Assembly: GCA_031278495.1 (NCBI GenBank)
Contig: JAITKG010000122.1
Location: 1 to 28,946 of the forward strand
DNA: 28,946 nucleotides
Direction of reading: 5' to 3'
From: Prevotellaceae bacterium
Lineage (GTDB): Bacteria > Bacteroidota > Bacteroidia > Bacteroidales > UBA932
The translations under genes and the position numbers were made by a program. Numbering within the stretch: the stretch's first letter is position 1; every line of letters begins with the position of its first letter. The notes below the pieces were generated by a model. The model was not told the origin of the DNA and searched no databases. It worked only from the letters and a program-made list of their open reading frames with translations. Positions 1 through 6,792 of the stretch are shown here, piece by piece.

Positions 1-111
1 CAGGGGGTGAAGGAAACGGTGGACTATGTGCTGTCGCATCCCGAATGCCAAACGCCCGATGAAGCGTTCGACGCATGGTGCGACCGCATGATTGCCGCAC
101 AAATGATGTGA
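1..111 (+). CDS. C-terminal fragment, possibly an NAD-dependent epimerase/dehydratase
   Basis: An open frame enters from the left edge and ends at TGA 109-111, giving 36 residues. It contains VDYVLSHPECQ, then FDAWCDRMI, and ends AAQMM. The amphipathic, Trp/Cys/Asp-containing tail resembles the C-terminal end of Bacteroidales NAD-dependent epimerase/dehydratase (extended SDR) proteins, which is only an impression from memory. The Rossmann core lies outside the window, so function cannot be confirmed. The last two codons and the stop sit inside the inverted repeat that starts at 105, so the repeat element appears to have supplied or trimmed the end of the protein. Confidence 0.4.
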   Translation, partial: QGVKETVDYVLSHPECQTPDEAFDAWCDRMIAAQMM

Positions 112-660
112 AGATGTGAAGATGTGGCTGGCGCACCAGCAACTTTCAACTAAAACAATTAACACATCTTCACATTAGCCGGCGCCAGCCCAATTAGTCA
201 CATTAACACATTAGTCACATTAGCACATTAGCCGGTCGTCGGCAAGGTTTTGGCAATTGCCAAAAGTAGGTTTCCGGTTGTCGGCAGGGTTTTGGCAATT
301 GCCAAAAGTAGGTTTCCGGTCGTCGGCAAGGTTTTGGCAATTGCCAAAAGTAGGTTTCCGGTCGTCGGCAAGGTTTTGGCAATTGCCAAAAGTAGGTTTC
401 CGGTTGTCGGCAAGGTTTTGGCAATTGCCAAAAGTAGGTTTCCGGTTGTCGGCAAGGTTTTGGCAATTGCCAAAAGTAGGTTTCCGGTCGGAATGACGGT
501 GCAGTTGAAAGTTGAAAGTTGCTGCCGCGCCAGCCACATCTTCACATCTTCACATCTTCACATTAGCCGGCGCCAGCCCAATTAGTCACATTAGCACATT
601 AGTCACATTAGCACATTAGCTGCTGCCGCGCCAGCCACATCTTCACATCTCCACATCTTT
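105..660. repeat. Composite intergenic repeat region (inverted arms, direct repeats, simple repeats)
   Basis: This is the gap between the partial first gene and the symporter, with no credible gene. Arms 105-150 and 511-556 are inverted copies matching at 44 of 46 positions. Segments 163-232 and 551-620 are direct copies matching at 69 of 70 positions. A partial third copy of the arm lies near 619-660. Recurrent words are ACATCTTCACAT, CACATTAGCACATTA and a GCTGG...CCAGC palindrome (127-140). The same words return near 13926-13965 and 27984-28110, so this is a genome-dispersed repeat vocabulary. The 42-bp array sits between the arms. Confidence 0.85.
232..490. repeat. Tandem array of six 42-bp units, each with an 18-bp perfect palindrome
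   Basis: The palindrome TTTTGGCAATTGCCAAAA begins at 248, 290, 332, 374, 416 and 458, an exact 42-bp period. Units differ only by a few transitions outside the palindrome (GTCGTCGG versus GTTGTCGG, AAGG versus AGGG). Because 42 is a multiple of three, open frames run through it on both strands, but they only repeat a 14-residue phrase and have no independent start or end. There are no unique spacers, so it is not a CRISPR array. On the minus strand each unit also contains TACTTTTG, which fits the Bacteroidota -7 consensus TAnnTTTG. Confidence 0.9.
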
Positions 661-715
661 TAATTAAACGCTGTTCCCGTTTCGCCTGTAATGCAGTTTT
701 TCTAACAAAAAAAAC

Positions 716-723
716 TACCTTTG
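716..723 (+). promoter_or_regulatory. Bacteroidota-type -7 element before the symporter gene
   Basis: TACCTTTG matches the Bacteroidota primary-sigma -7 consensus TAnnTTTG and lies 22 nt before the ATG at 746. No good TTTG -33 box is visible at the usual distance. Confidence 0.5.
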
Positions 724-745
724 CAAATAATGTAAAAAAAAACTT

Positions 746-2146
746 ATGGACAGTATTTCAAAATTTATTGCGGACGTATCCTCTTGGCTGTGGGACTGGC
801 CGCTTTTAATACTCCTTTTCGGAACGCATATCTTTTTAACCTGCCGGCTTGGTTTTGTTCAAAAATATATTGGCAAGGCTATTCGCCTTTCCGTGACGCG
901 CGACAAGGATTCGCACGGGGATGTAAGCCAGTTCAGCGCTTTGGCTACAGCGCTTGCAGCGACAATCGGAACGGGAAATATCGTAGGCGTAGCCACCGCC
1001 ATTGCCCTTGGCGGTCCCGGCGCAATATTCTGGGTATGGATGACCGGCATTTTAGGAATAGCCACAAAATATGCCGAAGGATTACTCGCCGTAAAATACA
1101 GGGCAATCCGCAAAGATGGCAGCATTGCCGGCGGCCCGATGTATTACCTGCAATACGGGTTGAAAAATAAAAAAACCGGGAAAATTTTAGGAATCCTGTT
1201 TGCCACCTTTGCCGCTCTGGCTGCTTTTGGCATTGGCTCGTCCACACAATCAAATTCCATAAAAGACGCTGTTTTTACCACATTCAAATTTGCATCCGAA
1301 ATAAATATTTTCGGCATCATTGTTGAAACAAAAATATTGATAGGGCTTGTTTTGGCAATCATTGCCGGGTTGGTAATCATCGGGGGAATAAAAAGTATCG
1401 CCCGGGTAAGCCAAAGCGTTGTGCCTTTTATGGCGTTTTTTTATGTGGCGGGATGTTTGTTTATATTGATTACAGGCTACGAAACATTACTGGACAGTAT
1501 AAAATTAGTTTTTCATCAGGCATTTTCATTTCAGGCAGCCGGCGGCGGCACGGCGGGAGCCGTCATCATGCTTGCCGCCCGTTATGGCGTTGCGCGCGGA
1601 TTATTTTCCAACGAATCGGGACTGGGCTCTGCCGCCATTGTGGCGGCAGCCACGCGCACCCGCAACCCTGTACGGCAGGCATTGGTATCCTCTTCCGGAA
1701 CATTCTGGGATACGGTAGTCATTTGCGCGCTCACCGGTTTGGCAATCATAAATACCGGCGCATGGCAATCGGAATTTACCGGTTTTAACTTAACGCGACT
1801 GGCTTTTTCAAAAATTCCTTTCGGTGAAACAATTCTTGGATTGTCGCTTTTAATGTTTGCTTTTACAACTATTATCGGCTGGTCATACTATGCCGAAAAA
1901 TCCATAGAATATCTTTTCGGGCAGAAATCAGTGCTCCCCTACAAAGTGGCTTATTTAATAATGATATTCACAGGCGCGGTATTTTCGCTGGATGTGATTT
2001 GGAACTTTGCGGATATCACCAATGGCTTAATGGCTATACCCAACCTTATTGCTTTAATTTTATTAAGCGGAGTAGTGGCGGCAGAAACAAAGAAATACTT
2101 AAAAAATATCGATAAACATTCGGATGATAAAATAATAAATCATTAA
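746..2146 (+). CDS. Sodium:alanine/glycine symporter (AGCS family)
   Basis: This 466-residue polytopic membrane protein imports small neutral amino acids with sodium. Recognisable AGCS features are the stretch around residues 76-120 (GTGNIVGVATAIALGGPGA, then FWVWMTG and TKYAEGLLAVKYR), GPMYYLQYGL shortly after, and NESGLGSAAIVAAA in the second half. Many hydrophobic helices are spread over the whole length, and the size is typical of AlsT/DagA-like members. The ATG at 746 follows a -7 element at 716-723. The gene is monocistronic and converges with sdhC downstream. The substrate (alanine, glycine or other) cannot be fixed from sequence. Confidence 0.93.
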   Translation: MDSISKFIADVSSWLWDWPLLILLFGTHIFLTCRLGFVQKYIGKAIRLSVTRDKDSHGDVSQFSALATALAATIGTGNIVGVATAIALGGPGAIFWVWMTGILGIATKYAEGLLAVKYRAIRKDGSIAGGPMYYLQYGLKNKKTGKILGILFATFAALAAFGIGSSTQSNSIKDAVFTTFKFASEINIFGIIVETKILIGLVLAIIAGLVIIGGIKSIARVSQSVVPFMAFFYVAGCLFILITGYETLLDSIKLVFHQAFSFQAAGGGTAGAVIMLAARYGVARGLFSNESGLGSAAIVAAATRTRNPVRQALVSSSGTFWDTVVICALTGLAIINTGAWQSEFTGFNLTRLAFSKIPFGETILGLSLLMFAFTTIIGWSYYAEKSIEYLFGQKSVLPYKVAYLIMIFTGAVFSLDVIWNFADITNGLMAIPNLIALILLSGVVAAETKKYLKNIDKHSDDKIINH

Positions 2147-2204
2147 GGTAATGGGGCAATCCGTTGGCTAATCCCGCAAAGAAAGTATTTATTGCCGTTG
2201 CCTG

Positions 2205-2867
2205 CTATTTATCCAGCCCGAGCAAAAAGAAAAGCGGGATAATCGCAAAGCCAAGGGCGATGAGGGTCGCATAAATTTTGGCAAGCGCTTGTAAACGCGG
2301 CAACCATTTGTTATTGTTTACGCCAATGGTCTGGAATGCGCTCCAAAAGCCGTGCGTAAGATGAAACCACAATGCGCCTATCCATACAAGGTAGAGAACG
2401 GCATATACCGGATCGCGGAATAACCCGGTAACCAATTCGTACGGATTTTCAGTTGCCGTGCCGCCAATAAAATGTTGCAACTGCATTTTAGCCCAAAAAT
2501 GATACAGGTGTAATCCCAGAAACCCTAATACTATCGCGCCCAATACAAACATATTCTGCGAAGCCCACGACGACGCTTTTCCGCTATTGCGCACGGCGTA
2601 GCGTTCATTGCCGCGTGCGAGCCGGTTAGTGAGGGTCAGGAAACCCGCATAAAATATGTGTATCGCAAAACCCAATGCCAATACCGGCACCATGATTTGT
2701 ATAATCACATTCGTGTCCATAAAATGGCACACGGCATTGTAATTTTCTGCACCGGAAAGCGAAACCATGTTAGCGCCCAGATGCACTATCAGGAACACCA
2801 TTAAAAAGAAACCGCTAATGCTCATAATGAGTTTTTTTCCGATAGATGAAGTGAAAAAATTTGCCAT
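2205..2867 (-). CDS. sdhC: Succinate dehydrogenase/fumarate reductase cytochrome b subunit (b558 family)
   Basis: This 220-residue membrane subunit anchors the flavoprotein and iron-sulfur subunits and carries heme b for electron exchange with menaquinone. It opens with MANFFTSSIGKKLIMSISG and has about five hydrophobic helices. Conserved-looking histidines, candidate heme ligands, occur in VHLGANMVSL, CHFMDTN, AIHIFYAGF, GLHLYHFW and FHLTHGFWSAFQ. The ATG at 2867 is preferred over the upstream TTG at 2903, because that TTG lies on a -7 box (2901-2908). The usual sdhA and sdhB partners are absent: the gene ends facing the symporter, so it stands alone. Confidence 0.92.
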   Translation of the reverse strand: MANFFTSSIGKKLIMSISGFFLMVFLIVHLGANMVSLSGAENYNAVCHFMDTNVIIQIMVPVLALGFAIHIFYAGFLTLTNRLARGNERYAVRNSGKASSWASQNMFVLGAIVLGFLGLHLYHFWAKMQLQHFIGGTATENPYELVTGLFRDPVYAVLYLVWIGALWFHLTHGFWSAFQTIGVNNNKWLPRLQALAKIYATLIALGFAIIPLFFLLGLDK

Positions 2868-2900
2868 ATAAAGATTAAAAGATTCGTTTAAAATTTTCTG

Positions 2901-2932
2901 CAAATATAGTTGTTTTTAAAAATGTAGGCAAA
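2901..2932 (-). promoter_or_regulatory. Promoter of sdhC
   Basis: Read on the minus strand this is TTTG (2932-2929), a 20-nt spacer, then TATATTTG (2908-2901). That is an essentially ideal Bacteroidota promoter, placing transcription start about 30 nt before the ATG at 2867. Confidence 0.75.
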
Positions 2933-2998
2933 CCGTGCCTGCAAATACCGCCTCCAAGCGGGGCTAACGGGCGTTGCCGCCATTTTCAAAGGTTTTAT

Positions 2999-3916
2999 TT
3001 AAGGCGTTGTATTCCGGAATCCTTTTTTGGGAATTTTTACTGTATACGTTTTTCCCGCTGTGTTTGCAAGGCTTTCGTCGCGCAGCCAGGGATTAAAATA
3101 TTTAAAAATTTTATAATTTGTTCCGTAGCTGCCGGCAAAATCAGCCCAACTTTCTACCGCGCCGGTAATTTTCTTTTCGCTCCACTGAAGCGGCATATAT
3201 AAATCTTCGGCGCGTAAATTAAACCCGTACAACGCCGGATTGCCCATCACCAATTTGAAGCCCACCGCGCGGAACACGTAACGGCTCGTTTCTTCAGGCA
3301 ATAACAAATTGTAATAGCCGGTTTGTTTCTGCCGTGCTATTTGTTTATCGAGGTTGGTATTGCCCACATTATACGAAGCCGCCGCCATTGTCCACGAACC
3401 GTATTTGCTGTATGCTTTTTTCAGGTAGGCGCAGGCGGCGCGCGTGGCTTTTTCGATGTGGTAACGTTCGTCAATTTCTGCCGTTATTTCCAAGCCGTAA
3501 TCTTTTGCCGTGCCTTCCAGAAGCTGCCAGAAGCCAACGGCTTTCGAAGGCGATACGGCTTGCTGCAAATTACTTTCGGCTACGCATAAATATTTAAAAT
3601 CGTCCGGCACGCCTTCTTCTTTCAAGACCGGTTCTATAATGGGGAAAAACCGGTGGGACAGTTGTAACGTATACAACATGCTGGCATGCCAATAAGTGAT
3701 GATAAGCATTTCGCGCTGCAAGGCTTCCCGCACATCGAAATATTGCAATGGAAGCGGCTCGCCGGCAAAATCAACTTGCTCCGGCAACAATGGATGCGCA
3801 ATGCTTTGATGAAATAAACCGGGCTGCGGGTCGCCGCCGGGAATGCTTGATGTGGCAAGGGATATTACCAACAGACTGGCAACAGGAACGGCAAACCAAA
3901 AAACTTTTTTCCACAT
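2999..3916 (-). CDS. Lytic transglycosylase (SLT domain), secreted
   Basis: This 305-residue protein has an N-terminal hydrophobic signal segment (residues 4-22, after MWKK). Its SLT fold would cleave the MurNAc-GlcNAc bond of peptidoglycan in the periplasm. Signature pieces are the catalytic Glu in AESNL (Glu114-Ser115), the SPSKAVGFWQLL stretch (122-133), AAASYNVGNTN (178-188) and SRYVFR near 211-216. The order matches the MltD/Slt family 1 type. No LysM repeats are seen, so it is shorter than MltD. It is divergent from the LuxE-like gene, with back-to-back promoters between them. Confidence 0.88.
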   Translation of the reverse strand: MWKKVFWFAVPVASLLVISLATSSIPGGDPQPGLFHQSIAHPLLPEQVDFAGEPLPLQYFDVREALQREMLIITYWHASMLYTLQLSHRFFPIIEPVLKEEGVPDDFKYLCVAESNLQQAVSPSKAVGFWQLLEGTAKDYGLEITAEIDERYHIEKATRAACAYLKKAYSKYGSWTMAAASYNVGNTNLDKQIARQKQTGYYNLLLPEETSRYVFRAVGFKLVMGNPALYGFNLRAEDLYMPLQWSEKKITGAVESWADFAGSYGTNYKIFKYFNPWLRDESLANTAGKTYTVKIPKKGFRNTTP

Positions 3917-3947
3917 AATTTGTAAATCTTCTTGTTAAAATGGCTTG

Positions 3948-3955
3948 CAAAGATA
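3948..3955 (-). promoter_or_regulatory. -7 element of the lytic transglycosylase gene
   Basis: On the minus strand this reads TATCTTTG, a perfect TAnnTTTG match 32 nt before the ATG at 3916. It lies back to back with the + strand element at 3970-3977. Confidence 0.6.
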
Positions 3956-3969
3956 GTCGAAATTTTTTA

Positions 3970-3977
3970 TATTTTTG
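3970..3977 (+). promoter_or_regulatory. -7 element of the LuxE-like gene
   Basis: TATTTTTG fits TAnnTTTG. A TTG occurs at 3945-3947, 22 nt upstream, slightly far for a -33 box. Its position implies a transcription start near 3985, downstream of the ATG at 3932. Confidence 0.5.
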
Positions 3978-3994
3978 CAGTAAAAATTGAAAAA

Positions 3995-4981
3995 TTGCAC
4001 CACGTTACCAACATATTTTCGGTAAAAACAACGGCTGATTTTGAACAAAGCTGTTTGGCTGTTTTCCGTTTTCAGGCGGCGCATTGCGAAGTATATAAAA
4101 AGTACATTGCGCTTTTGGGACTAACGCCTTCGCAGGTTTGCCGTGTAAAGGACATCCCGTTTTTACCCATTCCGTTTTTCAAAACACAAAAGGTGATTTG
4201 CAGCGGAAAAAAACCGCAAATTATTTTCACCAGCAGCGGCACTACCGGTGCGCATCCCTCACGGCATCTTGTAGCAGACGTTGGCTTGTATGAAAAAAGT
4301 TTTACGGAAGGTTTTTCGTTGTTTTACGGACCGGCGGAGGATTATGTTATTTTGGCGTTACTTCCTTCCTACCTTGAGCGGCAGGGTTCGTCGCTGGTGT
4401 ACATGGTAGAAAAATTGACGGCGCAAAGCGCGCAACCGGACAGCGGCTTTTATTTGCACAATTTCCAAGAACTGTACAATCATCTGCAACGCTTGCAGCA
4501 GAAGGGAAAGAAAACGCTACTCATCGGCGTGAGTTATGCGTTGCTTGATTTTATAGAAAAATATCCGTTGTCTTTTCCGGAACTCATAGTCATGGAAACC
4601 GGCGGAATGAAAGGGCAACGAAAAGAATTACCAAAGCAGGAACTGCACCGTATTTTGCGTGAGGGTTTCGGCGTGGCAAATATTCATTCGGAGTATGGCA
4701 TGACGGAACTGTTGTCGCAAGCCTATTCCAAAGGCAATGGCATTTTTTACGCGCCGCCGTGGATGCAAATTCGCATCCGCGACCAGCGCGATCCGTTCGT
4801 GCCTGTTCCCTGCGGAACAACAGGCGGCGTAAATATTATTGACTTGGCAAATATGTATTCCTGTGCATTCATTGAAACGCAAGATCTGGGCAAACAGTAT
4901 GCCGACGGCAGTTTTGAAATCGCCGGGCGCTTTGCACAGGGCGACCTGCGCGGCTGCAACTTGCTGTATGGCGATATATAA
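3995..4981 (+). CDS. LuxE-like acyl-protein synthetase / adenylate-forming enzyme
   Basis: The protein belongs to the ANL (adenylate-forming) type related to LuxE, which activates a carboxylate with ATP. With the TTG start at 3995 it has 328 residues. Visible motifs are the Ser/Thr/Gly-rich phosphate loop SSGTTG (80-85, within IIFTSSGTTGAHPSRH), METGGMKGQRKEL in the middle, and YGMTELLSQAY starting at Tyr234. An in-frame ATG exists at 3932, but it lies upstream of the apparent promoter (3970-3977) and its extra codons read through promoter DNA, so I prefer the later start; a non-standard start nearby is also possible. Homologues I recall begin near the IFSVKTTADFE segment. The natural substrate is unknown. 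Confidence 0.8.
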   Translation: MHHVTNIFSVKTTADFEQSCLAVFRFQAAHCEVYKKYIALLGLTPSQVCRVKDIPFLPIPFFKTQKVICSGKKPQIIFTSSGTTGAHPSRHLVADVGLYEKSFTEGFSLFYGPAEDYVILALLPSYLERQGSSLVYMVEKLTAQSAQPDSGFYLHNFQELYNHLQRLQQKGKKTLLIGVSYALLDFIEKYPLSFPELIVMETGGMKGQRKELPKQELHRILREGFGVANIHSEYGMTELLSQAYSKGNGIFYAPPWMQIRIRDQRDPFVPVPCGTTGGVNIIDLANMYSCAFIETQDLGKQYADGSFEIAGRFAQGDLRGCNLLYGDI

Positions 4982-4998
4982 ATCACAGTAAAAATTGA

Positions 4999-5030
4999 AG
5001 AAACAAATTGCAGAACGAAGTTTCTACAAT
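4999..5030. repeat. Hairpin repeat, copy 1 (second copy at 16417-16448)
   Basis: The layout is AGAAAC, AAATTGCAG, a short middle, GTTTCT, ACAAT. AGAAAC (4999-5004) pairs with GTTTCT (5020-5025), or alternatively ATTGCAG (5007-5013) with CTACAAT (5024-5030, one mismatch). The second copy has the same layout with paired base changes. Confidence 0.55.
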
Positions 5031-5328
5031 GATGCTGCAAAAAAGTTAAGAGTGATTAGGTGATTAAGAAATTAAGTGATCAGGATCGCGTCATGATATT
5101 TGCTGCTACTGGATTACTTTGAGGCAAAGCTTCCCCTTCTTTGAATGGCTTTGGAAGAAGTCTTCCCCTTTTGGGATTAGTATGCTATCCATGCTCACAT
5201 CCCGTTTATGATGTGCCTTTCCCTATAAATGGAAAAATATTATCGTTGGGTAGATTCAAAAATCAAATACAATTATTATTCGATTTTGGGATAAAAATCG
5301 TTTAACAACTATCCCCTATGAAAGCAGA

Positions 5329-5359
5329 AATGCAGAGAACCTAAAGGTTTCCCTGCATT
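5329..5359 (-). terminator. Hairpin downstream of tRNA-Pro
   Basis: The outer stem AATGCAG (5329-5335) pairs with CTGCATT (5353-5359), with an inner AACC/GGTT stem (5338-5341 with 5346-5349). It starts four bases past the tRNA 3' end on the minus strand and is followed by only a weak T-rich stretch, so it could be a terminator or a processing structure. Confidence 0.5.
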
Positions 5360-5362
5360 CAG

Positions 5363-5436
5363 TCGGGGTGAAAGGACTCGAACCTTCGGCCTCCACGTCC
5401 CGAACGTGGCGCGCTAGCCAACTGCGCTACACCCCG
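5363..5436 (-). tRNA. tRNA-Pro (anticodon CGG)
   Basis: This 74-nt cloverleaf is read on the minus strand. The acceptor stem CGGGGTG pairs with CACCCCG, followed by an A discriminator. The D arm is GCGC...GCGC. The anticodon stem CCACG/CGTGG encloses TTCGGGA, which gives anticodon CGG for the proline codon CCG. The T arm is GAAGG-TTCGAGT-CCTTT with one G-T pair. The CCA end is not encoded. A -7 box lies just upstream (5448-5455) and a hairpin just downstream. Confidence 0.96.
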
Positions 5437-5447
5437 AATTGAGGGTG

Positions 5448-5455
5448 CAAAGATA
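5448..5455 (-). promoter_or_regulatory. -7 element of the tRNA-Pro gene
   Basis: The minus strand reads TATCTTTG, a perfect TAnnTTTG, 12 nt before the mature tRNA 5' end. A weaker + strand TTACTTTG (5467-5474) lies nearby and may serve the DUF2851 gene at 5489. Confidence 0.6.
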
Positions 5456-5488
5456 AAAATTTTTTGTTACTTTGTAAAAAATATTTTT

Positions 5489-6769
5489 ATGAAAGAGGAT
5501 TTTTTACATTTTTTATGGGAATATGGGCTGTTCGACCAATCGCAATTAGCCACGACTACCGGCGAAAATATAGAAATCCTTACACCCGGGCAACATAATA
5601 CAGACGCCGGTCCCGATTTTTTCAATGCAAAAATCAAAATAGGCGACACATTGTGGGCAGGCAATGTGGAAATACATAGGCGCGCGTCCGATTGGCAACG
5701 GCATATTCACAACGAAGATAAAGCTTACAATAATGTTATTTTGCATGTCGTGCAAGAAAACGACATGCCGGTAGTATGTGCCGGCGGGCAACCATTGGCT
5801 ACCTTTGTCATGCGCTATAATCCGCAAATGGAAGCGCGTTATGCCGCGTTGCAGCAGGCAACTGAATGGGTGCCCTGCGGCAAAGAAGCGGCACAAGTGG
5901 ATTTATTCCGCATCAAACATTTTTTAGCCCGTTTGTTAATTGAACGGTTGGAGCGGAAAGCGCAACAACTCTACGATGTGCTCAACGCTACGCACAATAA
6001 CTGGCACGAGGCGTTTTACCGGCTATTGTTCCGCACGTTTGGCTTTGGCGTGAATGCCGTGCCGTTTGAATTGCTGGCAAGAGCTACGCCATTTGCCGCC
6101 ATTGGGAAACAACGCTATTCTTTATTGCAAATAGAAGCGTTGCTGTTTGGGCAGGCAGGGATGCTTGCCGGCGAGGCGAAAGACGATTACCAGCACGCGT
6201 TGCAGAAAGAATATACGTTTCTCCAATCAAAATTTTCGTTGCAACCGCTCGAAGCGCATGTATGGAAATTTTTGCGCCTGCGCCCGTCAAATTTCCCGAC
6301 GGTGCGGATAGCGCAGTTGTCCATGTTGCTCTTCCAATCCGCCGGTTTAATAGATAAAATGCTTGCTTTTCATACGGTGGATGATTTATATAAATTATTC
6401 GGCGTACAGGCGTCCACCTATTGGGAGGAGCATTTTACGTTTGGGAAAATTTCACGCAAAATGCCTAAAACCATTGGCACAGCTTCGATTCAACGAATGA
6501 TAACAAATCTGATAGTCCCTTACCTTTTTGCTTACGGCCGCTGGCAAGCCAATGAAGCATTATGCGAAAAAGCGGTAGAACTATTGGAAACATTGCCGCC
6601 CGAAAAAAATCATATTATTAACGGTTGGGAAAAAACAGGCGTGAAGCCCGATAATGAATTTTATGCACAGGCGCTAATACAGTTAAAAACGGATTACTGT
6701 AATAACAAACAATGCCTCAAATGCGGTATTGGAATGAATTTATTACAAAAAGAACTACAGGTGAACTAA
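5489..6769 (+). CDS. DUF2851 family protein
   Basis: This 426-residue soluble protein is recognised by the N-terminal block typical of DUF2851: FLWEYGLF (8-15), TPGQHNTDAGPDFFNAKIKI (32-51), then WAGNVEIH (56-63), SDW (67-69), H72, H74 and AYNNVILHVV (79-88). The arrangement Asp43...Glu61-Ile-His63 is reminiscent of a metal-dependent nuclease-like site, but that is inference; the biochemical role is not established. The C-terminus has three cysteines (404, 409, 412) in CNNKQCLKC, a possible metal site. It is followed after 23 bp by the proline dehydrogenase gene, probably co-transcribed. Confidence 0.88.
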   Translation: MKEDFLHFLWEYGLFDQSQLATTTGENIEILTPGQHNTDAGPDFFNAKIKIGDTLWAGNVEIHRRASDWQRHIHNEDKAYNNVILHVVQENDMPVVCAGGQPLATFVMRYNPQMEARYAALQQATEWVPCGKEAAQVDLFRIKHFLARLLIERLERKAQQLYDVLNATHNNWHEAFYRLLFRTFGFGVNAVPFELLARATPFAAIGKQRYSLLQIEALLFGQAGMLAGEAKDDYQHALQKEYTFLQSKFSLQPLEAHVWKFLRLRPSNFPTVRIAQLSMLLFQSAGLIDKMLAFHTVDDLYKLFGVQASTYWEEHFTFGKISRKMPKTIGTASIQRMITNLIVPYLFAYGRWQANEALCEKAVELLETLPPEKNHIINGWEKTGVKPDNEFYAQALIQLKTDYCNNKQCLKCGIGMNLLQKELQVN

Positions 6770-6792
6770 AAATTAAACGATAATTTTACTAT

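Larger units (their letters stand above)
4982..5362. other. Intergenic region with hairpins, no gene seen
   Basis: This 380-bp gap holds a hairpin element at 4999-5030 that recurs at 16417-16448, a short simple-repeat stretch (GTGATTA/AAGTGAT, 5050-5085), several short inverted repeats (GGGAT...ATCCC and CACATC...GATGTG between about 5174 and 5216), and the tRNA-downstream hairpin at 5329-5359. I found no open frame with a recognisable product and no match to a known RNA. Confidence 0.5.

Noticed and set aside
232..490. CRISPR array
   Set aside because: The whole 42-bp unit repeats; there are no unique spacers and no cas genes.
215..585. Several open frames on both strands across the first repeat array
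   Set aside because: They simply translate the 42-bp period (14-residue phrases) in multiple frames, with no independent start, domain or tail.
105..660. Insertion sequence or transposon
   Set aside because: Inverted arms are present but no transposase frame and no clear target-site duplication.
2868..2903. Upstream TTG start for sdhC
   Set aside because: It coincides with the -7 promoter box; the ATG at 2867 begins at the conserved N-terminus.
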